DNA of 64,000 nucleotides from contig OZ176058.1 of the NCBI GenBank assembly GCA_964247055.1, positions 124,001 to 188,000 of the forward strand, given 5' to 3'. A program made the translations under genes and the position numbers. This DNA is from Paragordius varius. Taxonomy: Eukaryota > Nematomorpha. The notes under the pieces were generated by a model. It saw only the letters and a program-made list of their open reading frames with translations, searched no databases and had not been told where the DNA came from. Below, one piece after another: positions 42,078 to 53,350 of this stretch. Within the stretch, counting starts at the first letter, position 1; each line of letters opens with the position of its first letter.

Positions 42078-43364
42078 AATATATCAACTATATATCAAAA
42101 TATTTTTTCACAAATAATATAAAAATAAAAAATATATTAATTTATAAATATTAAAAAGTTTAATTAAACTATAAATAATATTTTTATAATAATTAATAAA
42201 TTTATATTAATTAATAAATAAATAAAAGTAAAAAAATATTTAAAAAATTAAAAAAAACCTTATTTATAAAAGTAAAAGCATAAGTTAAGATTTCAGAATC
42301 ATTAATAAATTCTCGTTCATCTAAAATCCATACTAATGATTTCAACGGTTTTTCTAAATAAGAAAAAAAATTAAAAAAAAATATAAAATATAATTTTTTT
42401 AAAATATATTTTATATAATTGGGATTGGGAAATTTTATATTTAATTATTTAATGTTTTTAATAAAAAAAACTATTTTACACTTTTTATTTTTTTATATAA
42501 AACAATCTTAACCATATTTTTGATAAATTTGATTATTAATTCATAGAAAATTTTTATGATTTATAAAATTTATAATTTTATTTTTCGTATATATGTATAT
42601 ATATATAATTTTGTAAATAAAACAAATTTTTTATTCAGAAGAAACTGAAATTATACGGACAAAATGTAAAAATATAAAGACAAATATTTTTTTCTAAAAA
42701 CAGCCATACTTTTTAAAACCTTAATTTTCTCATATAAACTATTTAGTTATAATTGTAAAATATATAATTGATAGTGTTAGTATTATCTAGTTTTAAAAAG
42801 TTTTATTTTAAAAAAAAATTTTGGTCTTTATATTTTCATGTTTTGTCTGTATAACTCAATTTTTTCTGAAATATTAACACAATCATAATATTTTACAATT
42901 GTAATTAATTAGTTTATATAGGAAAAATTAAGGTTTTAAAAAGTTTTATTCTAAAAAAAATTTTGGTCTTTATATTATTACCCTTTGTCCATAGTATAAT
43001 TTCAATTTTTTCTATAACTATTTCATTAAGAATTTTATACTTGAATAAAACAATGAGTTAATTTTTAGAAAAAACCTAAAAAACTTCAATCTTTTGAAAA
43101 AAAATTTTTGTTTCCATATTTTTATGTTTGGTCCGTATAATTCCAATTGTATATTTTCAAAACATAAAATTCTCTATATTCCTTGATATATTTTTTTTAT
43201 TTTAATTTTAAACTATTTTTTTTCCATTTTAATCCTATATATACTAATATACATATATATATATATATATATATAATTTATTTATAAAATTGAATAAAAA
43301 ATCATTATAATTTATTTTAAGGGTGAATTCGAATTCAAGTGGAATTTGAACTGTATAGGTATTA

Positions 43365-43399
<35 letters not shown>

Positions 43400-44156
43400 A
43401 TATATATATAAAATTAAAAAAAATTAATAAAAAACTAATATATATATATATATATACAATAAAATTTAATTATAAAAATATATAAAAAATTAAAAATTTA
43501 TATACCAGAATTTGAATTTAAAATAAGGTTGAGCAAAATAGCAATATTTTCTTCGCTGTATTCCACAAAAAGTAATAAAAGTTTTAGGGAAGTCTTTGAG
43601 ACTAGTCGGAACTAAATTTAAAAAAAAAATAAAAAATTTTTAAAATTACATTATTTAATTAATATATCTAAAAAATTAAGCAAATAAAAAAATTGAAAAA
43701 GGATTAATTTAAAAGAAAAATTACTAAAATTATTAATTTAAATATTAGTTTATAATATATATTTAAAAATTAAAAATTAATAAAATTATCAATATAAAAT
43801 ATATATATTATGTTAGAAAATATTAATGATATAAATGGGAAAAAAATTAATCTAAAAAAAGGATTATTGAAAATATCAAAAATTATTTAAAATTACTAAA
43901 ATTTATTTAAAATTACTAAAATTATTAATTTAAAATATAAATTTATATTAGAATCATTAAATATATAGTAAAAAATAGTAAAAAAGATTAAAAATTTAAT
44001 TAAATATATTGAAAATTTATCTAAGAAATATTTAAAAATTACGAAAATTTAATAATTTTAATATATTTTATAGAATCATTAAAGATATATAAATGGCAAA
44101 ATGATTATTTTAAAAAAATTACAAAATATATTCAAAAATAATAAATAAATAAATAA

Positions 44157-44188
<32 letters not shown>

Positions 44189-47100
44189 TATATATATATT
44201 ATATATATATATAATTTGAATTATATTTTTACTAATATTCTTAGACAATCGTAAATATTAAAATATATAAAATTATATTATATTAAGGGAAATAAATTAA
44301 AAAAATATTTAAACAAGTTAAATTTTATAAAAAATATAAATTAATAAAAAATTTTTACATTTTATGAAATTTTCATATATTTTTATGTTAAATAATAATA
44401 ATTATAAATATATTCTTGTTTTTATTATAAAATGTAAAAAAACTTTTTTGAGATCCAAAAATATAAATAAGTTATAAAAATATTTAATAATATATATGTA
44501 TGTATATAAATTAATATATTTATAAAAAATTTATATCTACTATTTACTTTAAATTTATTAAAAAGAGTTATTAAGATTTTAAATAAATAAATAAAATAAA
44601 ATAAATTTAGATATTTATAATTAGAATAATTTTATATTTTTACACAAAAATAATTTAAAAATTAATTTTTTAATTTTTATAAAAAAAAGTTTTATTTTAT
44701 TTTTTATTTTTAAATTATATTAAATATGTATTTTCTTTTTTTTTTCAAATATAAATTATAAAAAAAAATTTATTTTATAAAAATATTTTGTATTTTATGA
44801 TCAAATAAATCTATTAATTTTAAATTAAATATATTTTCTTTTTTCAAATAAAAATTATAAAAATAATTTTTAATTTTTATATTTTCGATTAAAACAATTT
44901 TTAGTATATCAATAAAATTGTAATAAATTATATTTTTTGAGATTTTATATTTTCGATTAAAACAATTCATATTAAATTTATTTTGACAATAAATTTTTAT
45001 TTTTTTTTTTAAAAAAAGCCTAAAATATTTCCAATAAAAATGTAATTTATAATTTATTTAAATTAAATAAAAAAATATATATTTTTATTTTAATTTTAAA
45101 AAAAAATTATAAAAAAATTTTTATTTTAAAAACTAAATTTATTAATCTTTTTAAATTTTATTAAATATTATATTTTTAATTTAATTTTAAAAAAAAAATA
45201 TTAAAAAAATCTTTTTTTTATTTTATTTTTTAAATTTTTTTACCTGTGAATTGACTAGAGAATATAACCAAATTAAAAGATTGGAATCTTGAGAAAGTCC
45301 GCGCATTCCGTCCACAAATAACATTATTTGACCTAAAACTAAAAATTACAATAAAAAATAAAAAATAATTTAAAAAAATTTTATTTAAAATATTTTTTAT
45401 AAAAAATAAAAAATAATTTTATTTAAAAATAAATGAAATAAATGTTTATAATTAGTAAATTAAGAATATTTAAAAAAATTTAATAAATTAATTTTATAAA
45501 AAATTTTATTTAATAATAAATTTATAAAAAAAATTAATTTTTAAATTAATAATATTAAATTAATTATTAAATCATTCACTTTTATAATAAATTAAACTAA
45601 AAATTTATAAAAAAATAAACTTAAAAAAATTAATATAATTAAAATAAAAATTTATAAAAAAAATTAATATAAAAATTTTATAAAATTTAATTAAAAAATA
45701 AATGATTTTATAAAAATCTTATTTTAAAAAAATATATAGAAAATATAAAATATAAGTAATTTGAAATATAAAAAAAATTAAATTAATCTTATAATAAATT
45801 TAATAAAATAATAAAAATTTAACTAAAAAAAATTAAGATATAATTATTATAAAAATTGTTTGAAATTTTAAAAAAAATGATTAAATAAAAAATATTAGTT
45901 TTAAAAAATTAATTTTATGGAAATATTTAAGAAATAAAATATAAAAAACTAAAAAAAAATTAATTAATAAATAACTATATTAAATTTTAAAATTATAAAA
46001 AATTAAAATATAAGTGTTAAAGAAAAAATTATTAAATATAAAGAATTTAAAATAAATTTTATAGAAATATTAAGAAAATTTAATATATAACAAATTTATA
46101 TATAAATAAAAAGTTAATTATTTGAAATATAAAATAATTTAAATTTTTTAATTTGAAAATTTTTAAAAATTAACAAATATAAAGAAAAAATTAATAAAAA
46201 AAAATTTAAATTAATAATGTAAAAAAAATTAAAATAAAATTAATATAAATATTTTATAATTAATTTAAAATAAAAAAAATACAAATCTTAAAAATAAATA
46301 AAAGATAATGAAAAAAACAAATTAATTAAATATAAAAATTAATTTTAAAAAAATATTAAATATTTTTTAAATATATTACAAAATAAAAATAAAAAAAATC
46401 TTAAAAATAACTTCTTAAAATATAATTTTGAATATTTTGATCGCCATTTTTTCCAATAGCCAGCAAAGTAATAAATCCGCCGCCTATGATAAATTCTTGC
46501 ACCAGGTCTTTATCTTCCTGAATATAAAATTTAATTTTTATTAGATATAAATACAGTAAAATTTAAAAAATTAGTTAATTTAAATTATTTAAGTATTTTT
46601 TTATTTTAATTATTTTTTTTTATTATATTATCAAATATTTTTATAAAAATTTTTGTTAATTTACACGAGTTATAATAAATATGTGGCTTTAAAAATTCAT
46701 AAAAATATATTTTTTTTTAACTAAAAAAATATATATTTAAAACTAATGAAAATATTAAATTAAATAAAAAATGCGAATTTCAATAATTAAACTTTTTAAA
46801 CATAAAAAAAATTTTTAACACAAAAAAAATATATAATAAATCCTAAACCAAAAAGAAAAAATGAGATTTTAATATAAATATTTTTGCTAATTTTAAACTA
46901 AATATAATGAATGAAGATTTCCCATATATAAATATTATTATAAAAATATATAAAAATATTTTTTTAACAAAAAACGATAAAATTTATAATAAAATATTAT
47001 TAAAAATTCGCTTTTCAAGCTTATAAATAATTTTTAATTAATTATTAAAATAAATTTAATTAATTTATATATATATATATATATATATTAATTAAATATT

Positions 47101-50100
47101 TGAGATTGTTGGAATATTGTTTTACAGTAAAAATTAAAATTGTACGTACAAAACGTAAAATTATAAAGAAATATATTTTTATATAAAAATAATCATACTT
47201 TTTTCGATATATATATATATATATATATTTAATATTTATAATATTTTATTAATAATTTTTAATAAATAAATTTAAATTAATAATTTAACATAATTTGAAA
47301 AAAATATAAAAATGAAATTATTTTTAGTAAACCTCTAAGAAAATATTTAGAATATTAAAATAAAAAAATTATATATATATATATTATATATATATATTTT
47401 AATAATTATTTCAAAAAAATTGAAAATAATTTAAATTTTTTAAAAAAAAATTAATTTAAAAATTAAATTTTTTTTTAAAAAAATAAAAAATAAATTTTCT
47501 TACTTGAAAAAGTTGTTTTAAGGCAAAAAGGGAATGTCTGAGGGCTCTACCATCGGTATTACTTAATTCTTCTATAAAAAAAAAAAAAATTAAAAATATA
47601 AAATTAAAAAATTTATAAAAATAAAATAAAATAAAATAAAATTATAAAATTATAAAATTATAAAATAATAAATTTTTAAAATTTATAAAATTATAAAATT
47701 TATAAAAATAATAAATTTTTAAAATTTAAAAATAATAAATTTTAAATATTTTTTAAAATTTTAAAAATAAAATAAAATAAAATTATAAAATTCATTTTAA
47801 ATCATTTTAAAAATTAAAAATTTTTTAAAAATAATAAATTAATTTCCATATATTTTTAATAAATTTCTAAAAATAATAAATTTTAATTTTTGAGTCTTTT
47901 TTAATTATTATATATTTTAAAAATAGAATTATAAAAAATATTTAAATCTTTTTTAATTTAAAAATTTAAAATTATATAAAATTTATCTTTTAATTATTAT
48001 GAAAAATTAAAATATATAAAAGTAATAAATTTTAAATTTTTGTTTTTTAGATCTTTTTAAAATTATAAAAATTATATAAAAATATAAATTTTAATTTTTA
48101 TATTTAATAATTTAAACTTATATAAAATTTATCTTTAAATTTTTAAATTTTAGTAAATTAATTTTTTATTTATATTATTATTTTTAGCAAAAATTATAAT
48201 AGAATTATAAAATATTTTAATTAAAATAAAGTAAATAAAAATATTAACAAAAATATTTAAAAATTTATTATTTTCAAAAAAATTTTAATAATAAATTAAT
48301 AATATAAAAACAATTTAAATAATATTTAATTAAAAATTAATAATTTTTAGAGGTGAATTATAAATTAATATAGAAAAATTAAAAATTATTCAAAAACATT
48401 AAATAATATTAATTTTAATTTAATAGTATATATTTTTATGAATAGATATTTAAAAATTAATAAATAAAATAAAATATTTTTTAATAAATTTATATAATGA
48501 TATTAATAATAAAAAAATTAATAGTTAGAAAAATATAAAATAAAAAATTAATTTTAAAAAGAATTTAAAAAATCTTTATAAACTATATTTAAATATAAAA
48601 AATCAAAAAATTTAAAACATTTTTAGAAAAAATTAATATTTGTAAAAAAATATTTAAATTTAAAAAATAAATTAATTAAATAAAATATGTAAAATTATTT
48701 TAATAAATCTTTCTAATATTTTATAATTTTTAAATAAACTTTTTTAGAAAAAAATAAAATTTATACAAATATATTTATAATTTAAAAATAAAAAATAAAT
48801 TAATTAAATAAAATATATAAAATTATTTTAATAAAAATATAAAAATATTAAATAAAATATATAAAATTATTTTAATAAATATTTAAGAAAAAATTAACCT
48901 ATAATACTGTTAACACGAATACTGAGGTTTGTTTTAAGGGCTAAAATCACTTTTGTTCTAAAATATAAAAATAAATAAATATAAAATAAAAATAAAATCC
49001 AAAATATATTTTATAAAAAATATTAATAAAAATATAAAATATGGATATAAAATAAAAATAAAATTAAAAATATATTTTATAAAAAAATATTAATATCAAA
49101 ATTTATATATATTTATATGCTTTAGAAAATTAAAAAGTTAAATAAAATTTTATAATTTTAGAAAAAATTAATATCCGATTTTTTAATTAAAAATAAATTT
49201 TTAATTTTTAAATTTATTAACAAATATTATAACAAAACAATTAAAGAATTATAATAATTATTCTATATTGATTATTTAATTAAATTTTTTAATATATAGA
49301 AATTATTTTTTTATACAAAAAAATAAATATAAAATTTTTATTTAAAATTGAATAATTTTTGTGAAAAATAAAACATTTATAATCTATAAAAAATAATAAT
49401 AAAAATTAAAAATGTTTTTATAAAAAATGGAATTCAAAAACTGACCTAAAAATATTTTAAAAAATTAAACTTAAAAATAAAATAATTTATATTATGTAAA
49501 TTAATAAATTAAAAAAATAAAATCAAAACAAAAATATATATATAACAAAATTAAAAAAAATGCTTTTAATCAATACAAATTAAATATTAATTATGTTTAA
49601 TAAATTAAAATGATAATAAAATTTTAGGTTAAAAATTTAATATTTTTACAAAAAAATGTAAACTAAAATCTAAAAAATATTATTTTCAGAAAAATCAAAT
49701 ATTTTTACTTTGAAACTAATTAAAAAAATTAAATAAAACTAAAAAAATCAAAAATAATTCATATATAATGTAAATTATTAACAAAAATAATTAAAATAAA
49801 AATAAAATAAAAATAAATTATTTTTAGAATAATTCACATATATAAATTAAAAATATAAAATATGGATATAAAATAAAAATAAAATTAATAAATATTTTAA
49901 TAATTTTTTTATAAAAATATTATTTATTCAAAATTTATATATATTTATTTAAATATTTTAGAAAATTAAAAAAATTAAAAAGAAATTTTTAGACACTTGT
50001 AAAAATAATTTCCATCTATAAATAAATTTTTTTATGGTATAAAAATAAAAAGAATAAAATAAAACATTAAAAACTATAAAAAACCTAAAAAAAACAAAGA

Positions 50101-51020
50101 TAATCAACAGAAACTATTATAAATTATTAAAATAACTATTTTTGTTAAAAATTAGTGTAATTATAATTAAATAAAATTAAATTTTTACGCAAAATCATTA
50201 ATTTAAATATTTTAAATTTAATTAAAAAAATTATTTTTATTAACAAAATCAAATATTAAAAATAAATTATTTTTTAAAATAATTTTTTTTAAAAATTAAA
50301 AATTTAAAAATATTTTTTACTCAAAATTATTATTGCTATTATTATCAAATATTTCATCAATTTGTTCTTCTAGACTGGATTCAAGGTCTAAATAATTTCC
50401 AAATTCAACATCTGATTGCACGCCTTCGCGTTCGGTTTCCAAAAAATCAGGTGATCTGGAAGAACAGCTGATTTGGGGGGTAGATGGCGATTTTATCCTT
50501 AAAATTTGTAGGGCCGCGTCACTGGGCTATTCAAAAAAATATATTTAATTTTGTAAATTTTAAATTTTTTATTTTTTATAAAAATTTTTAAATAAATTAC
50601 ATTCATATAAAAATATTTAAATTAATAAATTTAAACAAATAATTTATTTTGGGAAAAATAATTTTAAATTTTTATATTTCAATTTGTTTAAAATTATAAA
50701 AAATTATATAAAAATATTCGTTTTTAAAGAAATTTTTCATATATTCCAAATTATATAATTTTTAAATCTTTTTTTTGGTTGATTTTGGATAAAATAAATT
50801 TTTTTTAGTTTTAAAAATAATAACGTCAAAATAAAAATTATTATTATTTAAAAAATTAAATAAAAATTATTAATTTTTATTTACATTTGCAATGATTTAT
50901 TGTTTAAACCTTGAAATATTTTGCAAAAAATATTAATAAATATCAATTTATAACTTAACTTTTAAAAAATCGATAAATATTAAGTAATAACAAATTTCAA
51001 ATATTTTAATACAGATATTG

Positions 51021-51075
<55 letters not shown>

Positions 51076-53312
51076 CAGTAGCGTATGGCATAAAACATTA
51101 TTAGTCCATATTTTGAAAAAAACAAGCCTATACATATCCAAAATATTCCCTTGTATTTTTGAAAAAAACATTATTTTATGGACTAATATTGTTTTATGCC
51201 ATACGCTACTGTATATATTAAAAATAAAAAAAAGAAATTAAAAAAATACCAATTATTATTTGAAATAAGCAAAAATTAATTGAATTTTGTTTAAAAAATT
51301 TAAATTTTTGCTAAATAATATATTAACTTTTTCATGAAATTTAAAATTAATAAAATTTGTTTATAAAATTTCTAAAAAATTTAAAGATTAGAAAAAAAAT
51401 AAAAAAATATATTATCAAAATTAGCCATATATAAAAAGAACTAAAAAAAGATTTCTTTTATATTATAAAATTCATTACCTTTAAAGAGGCTAACAAATTT
51501 ACAACTTTATTAAATAGCAAAAAAAATTAAAATGAAAAATAAAATATTTAATTCAAAATAAATTATATATATACCATATACAATTCAAATTTACCCTAAA
51601 AATAAATTATTTGTTCTCGAACTAATATAACTCATTATTAATATGAAATATATCTTTATGGCTTAGTTTATTATTTTTTCAGTATTATTTTAATTATAGA
51701 AAAATTTTATTTTTTTAAAATGATAAATATATATATATAGGTAATATTTAATTTTAAAACAATATTTATTTTAAGGTAAATTTGGATTGTTCAAGGGTGA
51801 ATTAAAACTGTAAATGGTATATATATTTTAAGAAACCAAAAAAAACTAAAATATTAAAAAATATTAATGAAATTAATAAAAAAATATTTTCCCCCCTTTA
51901 AAAAGGCAATAATTAAAACTAATTTAAATAAAATATTAAAAAAATATGAAATTTAAAAAAAAATTAAAATAATAAAAACTTTCAAAAAAAAATTAAAATA
52001 AAATAAGAATAAATAGCGAATAAAATTTATATAAGTAATTTAAATTATTAAAATCCAAAAATAAAAATTGCAAAATAAAAAATTAAAAAAATTCTAAAAA
52101 TTACTTTTAAAGGGGCATTCAAAATGAACATAAATAATTTAAATAATATAAATTGATAAAATTAAAAAAAAATTCCAAAATAAAAATTCCAAAATAAAAA
52201 TTCCAAAATAAAATATTTTAGAAATTACTTTTAAAGGGGCATTCAAAAATTTAACCAGGGCTGACATTTGTGAACTGAGCGGGATTTGTGCTAAGAAAGC
52301 ATATTCTTTCGTTTCACGATGATTGAATTTTGGCGAGGTGGCGCTTTTTCCAGAATTAAGATCAGCTGACTAACATGTATAAATAAAAGAACTATAAAGC
52401 CAAAACGTAAAAATATAAATATTTTCCCAAAGAAAGAGTCTTATTTTTAAATTTTAAATAAACTAATTAATAAAAATTTTAAAATTACAGTAAAAATTGA
52501 AAATTATACAAATAAAACGTAAGAATATAAAGGCAAATTTGTTTTTCATCAAAAAATTGCTATATGTTTTCAAACCTTGATATTTCGCCTTATAATATAA
52601 TAAAGATTGTAAAATATATTACCAATATATACAGTAAAAATTGAAATTATACTATGGACAAGCGTAATAATATAAAGACAAAAATATTTTCTAAAAGACA
52701 ACCCCATACTTTTTCAAACCTTAATTTATGTCATTAAAATAATTAAATAACAATCGTATACCAGCTAAATTGCTTTTGTTATCAATTACATCTTTATTTC
52801 CTACTTTATAGTTTATAACAATGAGTTATCATTATATAATTTAGGATATTTAGGATTTAAAAAATATGGTTGGTTGTTTTTTAGAAAAAATAGTCTTTTT
52901 ATTTTTACATTTTGTCCTCCCGTATAATTTCAATTTTTACTGTAAATTTATAAAATAGTTGTCTTTTTACGTTTTTGTATAATAATTGTAACTTTACTGT
53001 AAAAAATCAGGTGTGTGGCAGAATTTTAACACTAAAAAAGTATGGTTTTTGCAAAAAATAATTTCTCTTTAAGTTTTTACGTTTTTTCAATATAATTAAC
53101 TAAAAATTATAATTATACGGACATATATTTATAGACAAAATTTTTTTCATACTTTTTAAATTTAATACAGTAAAAATTGAATTTCAGATAACACGTAAAA
53201 ATATAATAATATTTTTTTCTAAAACACTACCCCATACTTTTTAAATCTAAATTTATCCTCTATAAACTACTTTAAAATTGTAAAATATAAAATATAGAAT
53301 TGATTGTTTAAG

Positions 53313-53350
<38 letters not shown>

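Larger units (their letters stand above)
41715..43505. other. Introns 9 and 8: AT-rich with MITE and TA repeats
   Basis: Apart from exon 9 this is AT-only DNA, with TA runs near 42030-42074, 43254-43275 and 43361-43411, and a short ACCATTTACAG-type fragment at 43318-43352. No exon-edge copies seen. Confidence 0.6.
43612..50320. other. Introns 3-7: AT-only DNA between exons
   Basis: Outside exons 4-7 these 0.9-1.7 kb introns are nearly pure A and T, with a TA run at 44157-44212 and no exon-edge copies. One MITE left half lies at 47122-47200. Only the exon islands stand out by base composition. Confidence 0.65.

Noticed and set aside
50980-51171. Minus-strand frame with Ile-Tyr repeats
   Set aside because: Translation of the TA microsatellite and the adjacent MITE.
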